Source: CAYNDL01 sp964396115 (GTDB taxonomy: Bacteria; Patescibacteriota; Andersenbacteria; UBA10190; CAIZMI01). Taken from it: a DNA stretch of 30,085 nt. The stretch is from positions 1-30,085 of the forward strand of contig CAYNDL010000006.1 of NCBI GenBank assembly GCA_964396115.1. Reading direction: 5' to 3'. Each line of letters opens with the position of its first letter. The stretch's first letter is position 1. Made by a program: the position numbers and the translations under genes. Below, in pieces: positions 21,525 through 29,998 of this stretch. The notes under the pieces were generated by a model. The model saw nothing but the letters and a program-made list of their open reading frames with translations. It did not search any database and was not told the DNA's origin.

Positions 21525-22820
21525 AGAAAGTTTTTCATCTTGGCGTTAGTGTCGTCTCTAAGCGCGACTACTTTTTTGGTTCAATGGGTTTATGCGCAAG
21601 AAGATACAACTGACGAACAGTCGGGTGAACAGCAAGAGGCGAATAACGATGGCGCTATCCAGGAAAAACAGGACGAGTTGAAAAGTGTCGAGGATAAAAT
21701 TAAAAAATTAAAAGAGGCGCGGTTAAAAAAACAATCTGAAAACTCGTCGTTAACAACGGCGTTGGAAGTCATTGATGACAATCTTACTGAAACGCGGCTG
21801 GAACTGGACAAGACGGCGTTGTCGATTGACCAGGTTCGTTTGGAAATGCGCAAAAACTTAGCGCGCCTGCAGGAAGCAACGATTAAGTTGGGTCGGTTGC
21901 ACGATGAAATGTTGAGTATTATTCGGACGATGAGTGCTTATGAGACAAAGTCGTTGTGGCAAACTCTGTTAGAGAAAGGTTCGTTTACTGATTACCTGCA
22001 AACTGAAGGCGCATACCGTTCAATGCAGAATCGCATGACCAACTTGTTAGTCGTTACGCAGGATGCGCGAAAAGTGGAGGAAGAACAGCGAAAACAACTT
22101 TTAGAAAAAGAGGAAGAGCTCGCCCAGCTCCGTGGCATGCAGGAAGCCCAAAAGAATGCGTTGAAGGTCGAAGAGGGCAGAAAAAAAGACCTCTTAACCA
22201 AGAACGTGCAGCAGCAGAAGCAAATCAAGGCCGATTTGGCCGAGGCTGAACAAGCGCGACAAGAGATACAGCAACAAATATTCACTTTGCGTAATGCTGG
22301 GATCAATATGTCCTTAACCGATGCCGTAAAAATCGCCCAGTATGCGGGTAAACTCACGGGAGTGCGTCCAGCGTTATTGTTGGGCGTGCTTAAGGTGGAA
22401 TCAAATTTAGGTAATAACGTTGGTTCAGGAAGATATCCGGACGATGTGCACCCCGCACACCGCGAGGCATTTGTGCGGGTTGTTCAAAAATTGGGATTAA
22501 ATATCGCAACTGCTCCGGTTTCTGCTAAGCCCAAGTCATACAGTGGATGGGGTGGAGCCATGGGCCCTGGCCAAATAATGCCGGGCATTTGGGAAAGTGT
22601 TGAAGGTGAAGTTGCGCGTTTAACAGGAAAAGCTCTTCCGTCTCCCTATGAGTTGCAAGACGCCTTCGTGGCGACTGCGATTATATTGCGCAATTCAGGC
22701 GCCGCTGCGGGAAGTGAATACGAGGCAGTCAATAGGTATTTTGCCGGCTCAAATTGGCAGCGCTTTACCTGGTATGGTGACCGTGTCTTGGCAGTTGCAA
22801 AAGAATACGAAGGCAAATAA
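21513..22820 (+). CDS. Secreted coiled-coil lytic transglycosylase
   Basis: 435 aa. Signal peptide (about residues 1-28, ending VYAQE). Residues 45-260 form two long coiled-coil stretches with the EnvC/CwlO/PcsB pattern, including EGAYRSMQNRMTNLL between helices. Residues ~270-433 form an SLT-like lysozyme domain: catalytic Glu in LLGVLKVESNLG (about 296), the GWGGAMGPGQIMPGIWE loop (about 346-362), and the AVNRYFAGSNW end. It should cut peptidoglycan glycan strands outside the membrane. In known systems such coiled coils are switched by FtsEX, whose genes lie 14 kb away here; that link is inference. It follows the PIN gene by 6 bp. Confidence 0.85.
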   Translation: MRVIRKFFILALVSSLSATTFLVQWVYAQEDTTDEQSGEQQEANNDGAIQEKQDELKSVEDKIKKLKEARLKKQSENSSLTTALEVIDDNLTETRLELDKTALSIDQVRLEMRKNLARLQEATIKLGRLHDEMLSIIRTMSAYETKSLWQTLLEKGSFTDYLQTEGAYRSMQNRMTNLLVVTQDARKVEEEQRKQLLEKEEELAQLRGMQEAQKNALKVEEGRKKDLLTKNVQQQKQIKADLAEAEQARQEIQQQIFTLRNAGINMSLTDAVKIAQYAGKLTGVRPALLLGVLKVESNLGNNVGSGRYPDDVHPAHREAFVRVVQKLGLNIATAPVSAKPKSYSGWGGAMGPGQIMPGIWESVEGEVARLTGKALPSPYELQDAFVATAIILRNSGAAAGSEYEAVNRYFAGSNWQRFTWYGDRVLAVAKEYEGK

Positions 22821-22871
22821 GGAAATTCTGCTCAAAAATTAGCCAAAGCTTCTTTTCGTTGGTGATCCTGC

Positions 22872-22877
22872 TATACT
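22872..22877 (+). promoter_or_regulatory. -10 box of the helicase-nuclease gene, leaderless type
   Basis: TATACT ends 7 nt before ATG 22885. Weak -35. Confidence 0.45.
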
Positions 22878-22884
22878 CGGGACG

Positions 22885-25812
22885 ATGCCTAGAAAAGCGG
22901 TAAAAATAGGGAACAAGAAAACTCGAGTTAATTTGGATGAGCTCAACGAAGAGCAACGTGCAGCCGTAACACATGAAGGCGGTCCGCTCCTTGTAATTGC
23001 AGGTGCTGGTACTGGGAAAACAGCAGTCATAACCCAGCGGATAGCTTGGCTTATAAAGGAAAAGAATATCCGGCCTGACAATATTTTGGCTCTTACTTTC
23101 ACTGAAAAGGCGGCGACGGAAATGGAGGAACGCGTTGACCGACTGCTACCGCTTGGATACACGCAGGTGAGGATTGATACATTCCACGGGTTTTGTGAAA
23201 AAATCCTCCGCACCAATGCAATCGAGATAGGGCTTGATCCGGATTTTAGGATTCTGACTGCGCCAGAACAATGGCTCTTGATAAGGAAACATCTTTTTGA
23301 ATTACCACTTAATTATTTTCGTCCGCTAGGGAACCCGACAAAGTTCCTTCAGGCGATCATCAGAGCGATAGGTTCGGCCAAAGACCAGGATCTAAACCCT
23401 GAAAAATTCATTGCGTATGCCGATTCTCTAGACAACGCCGCGGAGAATGAATCCAATTCTAAGGAGCGCGATGCGTTGAGGGAGGATGCTATCCGTTGGC
23501 GTGAGTTTGGCGCGGTTTTCAGTGCATACGAAAAAATAATGTTACAAGAGAGTGCCATGGATTTCGGCGACGTTATTTTGAATACGGTACGGCTTTTTAA
23601 AGAACGCCCCTCGGTTTTAAAGAGAGTCCGAAATAATATTTCAGAGGTCTTGGTAGATGAGTTTCAGGATACTAATGGTGCGCAGAATAATTTATTGCGG
23701 CTGATGGTTCCTGAACCAGACGGACCAATAAGTGTCGTGGGTGATGACGACCAGTCTATCTATGCGTGGCGCGGTTCAAACATAACAAACATTTTGACTT
23801 TTCAGCACTGGTACCCAAACGCAAAAAAAATAGTCCTGACGAAGAATTATCGTTCCACTCAGGATCTGCTGGACTCAGCTTACCAGTTGATCCAATTTAA
23901 CAATCCAATGCGGTTAGAAAAGACTGCTGCAGTGGATAAGCGTCTCAAAAGCGCAATCAAAACAAACGAAGATGTTTCTGTTTCCCATCATCATTTCGCC
24001 ACTATTGAACAAGAGGCGTCGTTTATTGCGGATTCAATAAAGCACGCAGTCGACAAACAGGGTCGGGATTACCGCGATTTTGCCGTGCTTTTGCGGACAA
24101 ATTCTCAAGCCGACCTTCTGGTTCCCGCCTTGATGTCACGCGGTGTTGTTTTTCATGTTGCCGAAGCGCGGGGCTTGTTATTGCGTCCAGAGGTCAGGGA
24201 TGTGGCTGCATACTTACGTGCTGTTTTCAACCCAGAAGATGCTGTTTCCTTGTTCCGTGTAATCTCTCACGACGGTTACGCTTTGCCGCCGTATGAGCGA
24301 CAGCGTTTGATAATGGAGGCGAAAAGAAAAAATACACCGCTAATCACGCTTGTCAGAAATTGTGGTGAATCAGAACAACTTTCTGATGAAGCAAAACAGA
24401 CACTAGGCAAGATAACAACAATCCTCGACGGACATGTTCGTCAGGCGATGTCTACCGCACCATCCCGCATCGCTTTGGAATACCTGCAAAATAGTGGTTA
24501 CCTTGACTGGGCTGTTAAGCAGGCCGAAGAAACGCCAGAGCTGCTGCCGAACCTGAGTGCTTTCATACAATTCGTTCGCGATTACGAAAAGTCGGACCCC
24601 GAGGCAACCTTGATGAGTTTTTTGGAGTACTTGGATTTTGTGGTTGCATCCGGAGAAAGTCCTGCCCAGGCAACCGCTGAAATAGATTATGACGCTGTCC
24701 GTTTAATGACGGTACATGGGGCAAAAGGCTTGGAATTTCCGGTTGTCTTTTTATTCGGCGCAACCTCCGACAAGTATCCCGTACGCGATCGAAGCGATCT
24801 GCTCGAAATACCGGATATTTTCTCCAGCCAACAAGAAATTGATCCCCGCGATGCTCATATCCTGGAGGAAAGACGGCTGTTTTACGTAGCCATGACACGC
24901 GCGAAGGAGAGATTATTTATTACCTCTGCGTTACTCAGCGGAACTGGAAAATCCAAAAAGAAGCCATCGAAATTTATTGAAGAAGCTGGTGTCCAGACTA
25001 TTTTGGGAGAAGTCGGTTCTTCTTTCGCGGAACAACTGATGCTGCCGATACCGAAGACTGTTCGGCGGGAAGTAAGACCGCTGTTTGTTCCAAGCCAAAT
25101 CAGCGCATCGCAGGTAGAATCATACGAATCTTGTCCGCTCAAATATAAATATAATTATGTGTACAAGATTCCTGTACCGCAACATCATGCGTTAACTTTT
25201 GGCATCGTGGTTCATGCCGTATTAAAAGAACTTGGACGTTTGGCAAAACAAGGAACACCGGCAACAGTGCATGATGCCCTGGAATTGTATGAGAAGTTTT
25301 GGAACAGCGAAGGATATGAGAGCAAGCAGCACGAGCTTAGTCAAAAAAAGAAGGGAATAGAGCAGCTAGAAAAATATCTCGAAGCCCACCCCGACATCTT
25401 GTCTTTAGCACCTTTGTACTTTGAGGAAGGTTTCAAGTTTAAACTGGATAACATAACTGTGAACGGCCGTATTGATCGGGTAGACCGCAAGGACGGCTTA
25501 GTTACAGTGACAGACTTTAAAACAGGGAGTGCCAAAGACCAGAAATACGCGGACCAAGATTTACAGCTCTCTGTTTATGCAATTGCATTGCAGGAAGTTT
25601 TTCAGCTTCATGCAGACCGACTTGTGCTTTCATATATGGATGGTCCTACGGATCGGCACACAACTCGGGGCAGCGAAGACTTAGACCAGGCTAAGGAAAG
25701 AGTCCTTGCCGCCATGAAAGGAATTCAAGAACAACAATTTGCCCCTAATGCCGGGCCGATGACGTGTCAGTTCTGCCCGTTCAAGACAATTTGCGACCAT
25801 TCCGTGGTTTAG
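22885..25812 (+). CDS. UvrD-family helicase fused to a RecB/AddB-like Fe-S nuclease
   Basis: 975 aa. Superfamily 1A helicase motifs in order: I GAGTGKTAVITQRI (about 37), II VLVDEFQDTNGAQ, III VVGDDDQSIYAWRGS, IV LTKNYRS, V MTVHGAKGLEFPVV, VI YVAMTRAKERL. After a linker the C-terminal PD-(D/E)XK nuclease shows VHAVLKEL, GRIDRVD, VTDFKTG and QLSVYAIAL. Cys in ESCPLKYKY (about 750) plus CQFCPFKTIC near residue 960 supply the four ligands of an AddB/AdnA-type iron-sulfur cluster. It should unwind and trim DNA ends as a single-chain relative of AddAB/AdnAB. recR is nearby at 29381. Confidence 0.92.
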   Translation: MPRKAVKIGNKKTRVNLDELNEEQRAAVTHEGGPLLVIAGAGTGKTAVITQRIAWLIKEKNIRPDNILALTFTEKAATEMEERVDRLLPLGYTQVRIDTFHGFCEKILRTNAIEIGLDPDFRILTAPEQWLLIRKHLFELPLNYFRPLGNPTKFLQAIIRAIGSAKDQDLNPEKFIAYADSLDNAAENESNSKERDALREDAIRWREFGAVFSAYEKIMLQESAMDFGDVILNTVRLFKERPSVLKRVRNNISEVLVDEFQDTNGAQNNLLRLMVPEPDGPISVVGDDDQSIYAWRGSNITNILTFQHWYPNAKKIVLTKNYRSTQDLLDSAYQLIQFNNPMRLEKTAAVDKRLKSAIKTNEDVSVSHHHFATIEQEASFIADSIKHAVDKQGRDYRDFAVLLRTNSQADLLVPALMSRGVVFHVAEARGLLLRPEVRDVAAYLRAVFNPEDAVSLFRVISHDGYALPPYERQRLIMEAKRKNTPLITLVRNCGESEQLSDEAKQTLGKITTILDGHVRQAMSTAPSRIALEYLQNSGYLDWAVKQAEETPELLPNLSAFIQFVRDYEKSDPEATLMSFLEYLDFVVASGESPAQATAEIDYDAVRLMTVHGAKGLEFPVVFLFGATSDKYPVRDRSDLLEIPDIFSSQQEIDPRDAHILEERRLFYVAMTRAKERLFITSALLSGTGKSKKKPSKFIEEAGVQTILGEVGSSFAEQLMLPIPKTVRREVRPLFVPSQISASQVESYESCPLKYKYNYVYKIPVPQHHALTFGIVVHAVLKELGRLAKQGTPATVHDALELYEKFWNSEGYESKQHELSQKKKGIEQLEKYLEAHPDILSLAPLYFEEGFKFKLDNITVNGRIDRVDRKDGLVTVTDFKTGSAKDQKYADQDLQLSVYAIALQEVFQLHADRLVLSYMDGPTDRHTTRGSEDLDQAKERVLAAMKGIQEQQFAPNAGPMTCQFCPFKTICDHSVV

Positions 25813-25870
25813 AAAAAGCAAGTAGAAATATCGTTTCCTTTCCTTTACACTGCTAGATATATCCAGCCGC

Positions 25871-26239
25871 ATGGGGAAGCCAAAAGCCTTAAAATTTATA
25901 CCGCAAAACGTAAATTATTTACGTCTCATTTTTGGGGTCGACGCAATCCTACTGCTTATTTTTTCTGCTGGATTGTATTGGCTTTGGAGGCAATTGCCAG
26001 TAGAGGGGGTAAAACTGCATGGTACGGTTGACGTGGGTGTTGATTTGCTGGGGAATCGTAATGACCTCATCTGGCTTGCTAGCCTTGGGATCTTAATATT
26101 TTTTGGAAATTGCGTACTGTCAGTCCTGCTTGCGAAAAGGGAAAAAGTTGCTGCCTTATACCTATTGATTGCTACCGCATTGATTCAAGTACTATTAATT
26201 GGTACGGTGATCTACTTAGTTAATCTAAATAATGTTTGA
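25871..26239 (+). CDS. Small membrane protein of unknown function
   Basis: 122 aa with three membrane segments (about residues 17-40, 64-84, 92-116) and short basic connections (LAKREK). No family recognised. It overlaps the glycosyltransferase gene by 8 bp, so it is probably an accessory subunit or co-translated membrane partner of that enzyme. GTVDVGVDLLGNRNDLI lies in the first loop. The upstream region TTTACACTGCTAGATATA is promoter-like but not clear. Confidence 0.65.
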   Translation: MGKPKALKFIPQNVNYLRLIFGVDAILLLIFSAGLYWLWRQLPVEGVKLHGTVDVGVDLLGNRNDLIWLASLGILIFFGNCVLSVLLAKREKVAALYLLIATALIQVLLIGTVIYLVNLNNV

Positions 26240-27980
26240 GTCCGAACAGGGAAAAAAAACGAAAGCAAGCAAGATAATGAAGTCGGTTACCGAAGTAGCC
26301 GACACACCTGTTGCCGTTGATCTGGAATATCTAGAAAGGCGTTTTTTTGAAATTTTGCCGGGTCTAGCAACCTGGGGAACACTGGTTGGTCTTGCTGTTC
26401 TTGCTTTTATCGTACCTACTTGGGTTTCAATCTTCTTGATCCTTTATGATCTTTACTGGCTTGTCCGAGCTGTCTATATGTCTTCTCACTTAATTTCTTC
26501 CTATCGCTTGCTGGAGCGGCAGAAGGGTGTCGACTGGCTGGAAAGGCTGAATGCGCTAAGTGATCTTTCGAAGGCAAAAAATGAAGCGATTGCCCGAATA
26601 GATGCTCTTAAAAAAGAAAGCGGCAACACATTCAAAGAAAAACGTTTGCTGAGAAAGAAAATCTGGCAAGAAACGGAGTTTATTTCTGATATTGATAACC
26701 TTTCCGCAAACGCCATAGACGTCCTGCCTTGGCAAAACGTTATTAATTTAGTCATCATCCCAACATATAAGGAGTCGTTTGAGGTATTGCGCACAACACT
26801 GGAACATTTAAAAAAGAGTGACTTTCCTAAGGAGAGGATGTGGGTTGTACTGGCGTTCGAAGAAAGGGCAGGGGAAGCTGCACTGTACACAAAGAAACAG
26901 GTTGAGGAGCACTACTCCAAAGAGTTCGGGCGTTTGATTACCACGTTGCATCCTGATGGTATTTCCGGCGAGAAACAAGTGAAGAGTGCGAACGCAACTT
27001 GGGCAGCAAGGATCGTGCATGAAACTTTGGACAAAGAAAATATCCCCCTTGAATACGTTATCGTTTCCAACTTCGATAGCGATACTTGTGTTGGCAAGGA
27101 ATATTTTTCTTACCTTACGTATAAGTACGTAACGAATTCCGATCGAACACACTGCAGTTACCAACCGTTGCCCCTGTACCACAACAACATCTGGGATGCG
27201 CCTTCTTTTACTCGGGTCATCGCCACAAATTCCAGCTTCTGGCAGATGATAGAGGCGGTTCGTCCAGAACGCCTAGTTACGTTCTCCTCGCACTCGATGA
27301 GCTTTAAGGCGCTTGTTGATGTGGGGTACTGGGCGGTGGATGTAGTTTCGGAAGATTCCAGGATTTTTTGGCAGTGTTTCCTCAAATACGACGGGAATTA
27401 TCGTACGGTCCCGCTTTTTACGAACGTTTCCATGGACGCAACATTGGCGCCGACTTTGTGGCGAACTTTTGTTAACCAGTACAAGCAGAAGAGGCGGTGG
27501 GCTTGGGGTATCGAGAATTTTCCATTTTTGGCGATGTCTTTCAGGCGTGCGAAAAAAATTCCTTTTGCCCAAAAGTTTAGGCTGTTATTCATAATTTTCG
27601 AGGGTAACCATTCATGGGCAACTTCCTCGATAATCATTGCTGCATTAGGATGGATACCTGTTATTTTCGGTAACCCCCAATTCCACCAGACAGTTTTGGC
27701 TTATAACTTGCCTTATGTCACTCGAACTCTCGCGACCTTAGCAATGAGTGGCTTGATTGTGACGATGTCCTTAACATTTTTGCTTCTTCCTCCGCCTCCG
27801 CCAGGAACACCCAAAAGGAAATACCTTTATATGATTTTGCAATGGGCGCTGGTGCCATTTATCGCTTCGGTTCTAGGAAGTTTTCCGGCCATCGATGCTC
27901 AAACAAGAATGATGATCGATCGGCCTCTCGGTTTTTGGGTCACTGAAAAAACTCGTATTGTTAAAAATGAAGTTGTATGA
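26232..27980 (+). CDS. Membrane glycosyltransferase, GT2-like
   Basis: 582 aa. Two membrane segments near the N-terminus (about residues 45-90), then a charged cytoplasmic helical region, a GT-A domain opening NLVIIPTYKESFEVL (about 175), the DSDT metal motif (about 281), an acidic catalytic SEDSRIFW (about 372), and QKRRWAWG (about 418), the Q-x-x-RW-type motif of processive synthases. Three C-terminal membrane helices follow. Expected to transfer sugars from nucleotide or polyprenyl donors at the membrane. The stretch LPPPPPPGTPKRKY in the last loop is unusual. It overlaps both neighbours, including the WecA-like gene by 4 bp (ATGA), so the three form an operon for an envelope glycan. Confidence 0.85.
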   Translation: MFESEQGKKTKASKIMKSVTEVADTPVAVDLEYLERRFFEILPGLATWGTLVGLAVLAFIVPTWVSIFLILYDLYWLVRAVYMSSHLISSYRLLERQKGVDWLERLNALSDLSKAKNEAIARIDALKKESGNTFKEKRLLRKKIWQETEFISDIDNLSANAIDVLPWQNVINLVIIPTYKESFEVLRTTLEHLKKSDFPKERMWVVLAFEERAGEAALYTKKQVEEHYSKEFGRLITTLHPDGISGEKQVKSANATWAARIVHETLDKENIPLEYVIVSNFDSDTCVGKEYFSYLTYKYVTNSDRTHCSYQPLPLYHNNIWDAPSFTRVIATNSSFWQMIEAVRPERLVTFSSHSMSFKALVDVGYWAVDVVSEDSRIFWQCFLKYDGNYRTVPLFTNVSMDATLAPTLWRTFVNQYKQKRRWAWGIENFPFLAMSFRRAKKIPFAQKFRLLFIIFEGNHSWATSSIIIAALGWIPVIFGNPQFHQTVLAYNLPYVTRTLATLAMSGLIVTMSLTFLLLPPPPPGTPKRKYLYMILQWALVPFIASVLGSFPAIDAQTRMMIDRPLGFWVTEKTRIVKNEVV

Positions 27981-29005
27981 ACTATCAAATGGCTGCAGTG
28001 AGCATCATAATGGCGGTTGTTTTGTCGCTCATTTTGAATGCGCTTGCCATTAAACTCGGGAAAGCAAGACAAACTGATAAGAGTATTGTTCCGGCCTGGG
28101 GCGGAGTCGCAATCCTTATTTCCTGGTGGACTATCGTGGGCTTCACGCATTTGCTCACCGGGCGCGTTTTTTGGTCGTTAGTGGTTAGTAGTTCAATTAT
28201 TTTGTTGTTAGGAATTTGGGACGTGTGGCGTCCGTTCGGTCCGATCGTGCAACTGTTTGCACAAGTCGGCGCTGCCGCAGTTGCTGTATACGGCGGAGAC
28301 TTTGTAGTTTCCTATATAACAGATCCGCGCGGTGGGCTGATTAATTTAAATAATGTCCAGTTTTTTGGCTTATTGATTCCTGCCAGCATCATAACGCTTG
28401 TCTGGATTGTGACGATGATGAACGTGGTGAATTTTTTAGATGGGATGGATGGTTTAGCAGGTAGCGTGAGTATGATCGCTTTTATTGCGATTGGTCTTGT
28501 TAGCCTGCTGCCTCAAGTTAATGATCCAGTTACCGCGATTATCGCATTCTGTGCCGCAGCGGTGTTATTCGGATTTCTATTTTGGAATTACCCTCCGGCT
28601 GCGTTGTATCTGGGGACCGTTGGATCTTGGTTCATTGGTTTTTTATTGGCAATCCTAGCCATTAAGGGCGTTACCAAAGTGGCAACAACAGCGGTAGTCG
28701 GGGCCGTCCCACTTTTAGATGCAATAACTGTCATCTTGGGGCGGATCAGGAGAGGACGTTCTCCGTTTCGTGGGGATAGGACGCATCTTCACCACCGTTT
28801 AAAAAGGCGGGGCCTTTCTTCCCGTTCGATATTACTGATATACATGTTTGCTTCACTGGCACTAGGTGGTGCTGCTGTGATGTTGCAGACCTATCATAAA
28901 ATACTCGTGTTCAGTATTTTCAGTGTGCTTTTCGCCTTCCTAATAATTGTCGGTTCAAGCAGGGTTCGAAAGAACAAGAAAACGGCTACTACCGCCGTTA
29001 ATTGA
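27977..29005 (+). CDS. Polyprenyl-phosphate HexNAc-1-phosphate transferase, WecA/TagO-like
   Basis: 342 aa with about ten membrane segments. MraY/WecA family landmarks: an early TDKSIVPAWGGVAIL corresponding to the family's PxxGGxxI region, the catalytic VVNFLDGMDGLAG (about residues 150-162), and the WecA-type basic loop GRSPFRGDRTHLHHRL (about 256-271). The HLHH motif marks the WecA/TagO rather than the MraY branch. It would put a GlcNAc- or related sugar-phosphate on undecaprenyl phosphate as the first step of a surface polymer, working with the upstream glycosyltransferase. rplU follows from its own promoter, which begins at the stop codon of this gene. Confidence 0.92.
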   Translation: MNYQMAAVSIIMAVVLSLILNALAIKLGKARQTDKSIVPAWGGVAILISWWTIVGFTHLLTGRVFWSLVVSSSIILLLGIWDVWRPFGPIVQLFAQVGAAAVAVYGGDFVVSYITDPRGGLINLNNVQFFGLLIPASIITLVWIVTMMNVVNFLDGMDGLAGSVSMIAFIAIGLVSLLPQVNDPVTAIIAFCAAAVLFGFLFWNYPPAALYLGTVGSWFIGFLLAILAIKGVTKVATTAVVGAVPLLDAITVILGRIRRGRSPFRGDRTHLHHRLKRRGLSSRSILLIYMFASLALGGAAVMLQTYHKILVFSIFSVLFAFLIIVGSSRVRKNKKTATTAVN

Positions 29006-29030
29006 CGTTTAAAGCATACTCTGTTAAGGT
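29002..29030 (+). promoter_or_regulatory. rplU promoter, leaderless type
   Basis: TTGACG (29002-29007), 17-bp spacer, TAAGGT (29025-29030), then 7 nt to ATG 29038. The -35 overlaps the stop codon of the upstream gene. Confidence 0.6.
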
Positions 29031-29037
29031 ATTTCCC

Positions 29038-29364
29038 ATGAAACCAGAATTTGCTGTTATCGCCACAGGAGGCAAACAATACGTCGTGAAACCCGAAGGT
29101 TTATTGAAAGTTGAAAAACTGGAAGGTTCAGTTGGCGACAATGTAGTCTTTTCCGAAGTCTTGCTGGTAGCGGAAGGCGAGAACGCAGTGGTGGGAAAAC
29201 CGACCGTTGCTTCCGCGACCGTTATGGCCGAAATCATTAAGCAGGGCAGGGCAAAGAAAGTGACGGGCGTAAAGTTCAAACCCAAAAAGAGGCAAAAAGT
29301 TGCCTTTGGTCACCGGCAGCCTTTTACTGAAGTCCTAATAAAAGAAATCAAGTTCGAGAAATAA
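29038..29364 (+). CDS. rplU: 50S ribosomal protein L21
   Basis: 108 aa, typical for bL21. It opens EFAVIATGGKQYVVKPEG and carries the family's later GDNVVFSEVLLV, and the basic VTGVKFKPKKRQKVAFGHRQ that contacts 23S rRNA. ATG 29038 is chosen over an upstream TTG at 29002 because it matches the family start and lies 7 nt after a promoter -10. The usual partner rpmA (L27) does not follow; recR is convergent instead. Confidence 0.96.
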   Translation: MKPEFAVIATGGKQYVVKPEGLLKVEKLEGSVGDNVVFSEVLLVAEGENAVVGKPTVASATVMAEIIKQGRAKKVTGVKFKPKKRQKVAFGHRQPFTEVLIKEIKFEK

Positions 29365-29371
29365 TACCTGA

Positions 29372-29397
29372 AATCTCTGGTCACCCAGAGATTTTTT
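29372..29397 (+). terminator. Terminator of rplU
   Basis: A 9-bp stem AATCTCTGG/CCAGAGATT (29372-29380, 29385-29393), loop TCAC, then a T-run. It overlaps the 3' end of the convergent recR gene. Confidence 0.88.
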
Positions 29398-29998
29398 GTC
29401 GTCCCGATAAAGCCCTGCTGATTGTCAGGTCGTCCGCGAACTCTAATGCCGCACCAGTGGGCAATCCCTGGGCAATCTTGGATACGGTAATCTCGGTTTC
29501 CAGGCTCAAGATTAACTTTCTTAAGTAGAGCGCAGTTGTTTCACCTTCAGTGGAAGGGTTGAGGGCCAGAATTATCTCAGAGGGTTTTTCTGAATCCATA
29601 CGGCTAATAATTTTGGATATGTTTAAGTCATCGGGCCCAACATTGTCTAATGGCGACAAAAGTCCTCCCAGGACATGAAATAATCCGTTGTATTCTCCTG
29701 TCCTCTCAATAGCGATAACGTCCAGTGAACTCTCCACGATGCAAAGCGAGGATTTATTTCGGTTAGGGTCATTGCAAACCTGACAGGTATCATTATCTGC
29801 CAACATGCCGCAAATGTGACACTTGTTGATTCCCTCGCTTAATGCGGAAATTTTTTGGCCAAACTCACTTAAGTATTCAGCAGACTGTTCCATTAAATAG
29901 AAAGCAATCCTTTGTGCACTCTTTGGACCAATTGCTGGAAGTCTTTCCAGGTCTTCTAGTACGCGCCTTAATGGCGCGGGCAACAAAGGAACTGCCAT
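29381..29998 (-). CDS. recR: Recombination mediator protein RecR
   Basis: 205 aa, normal RecR length. N-terminal helix-hairpin-helix LERLPAIGPKSAQRIAFYL, zinc finger CHICGMLADNDTCQVC, Toprim domain (SLCIVESSLDVIAIERTGEYNGLFHVLGG and LALNPSTEGETTALYL), and the C-terminal IAQGLPTGAALEFADD. RecR loads RecA with RecO/RecF on gapped DNA. The start shares one base with the stop of an upstream gene (TGATG), so it is translationally coupled to it. Confidence 0.96.
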   Translation of the reverse strand: MAVPLLPAPLRRVLEDLERLPAIGPKSAQRIAFYLMEQSAEYLSEFGQKISALSEGINKCHICGMLADNDTCQVCNDPNRNKSSLCIVESSLDVIAIERTGEYNGLFHVLGGLLSPLDNVGPDDLNISKIISRMDSEKPSEIILALNPSTEGETTALYLRKLILSLETEITVSKIAQGLPTGAALEFADDLTISRALSGRQKISG

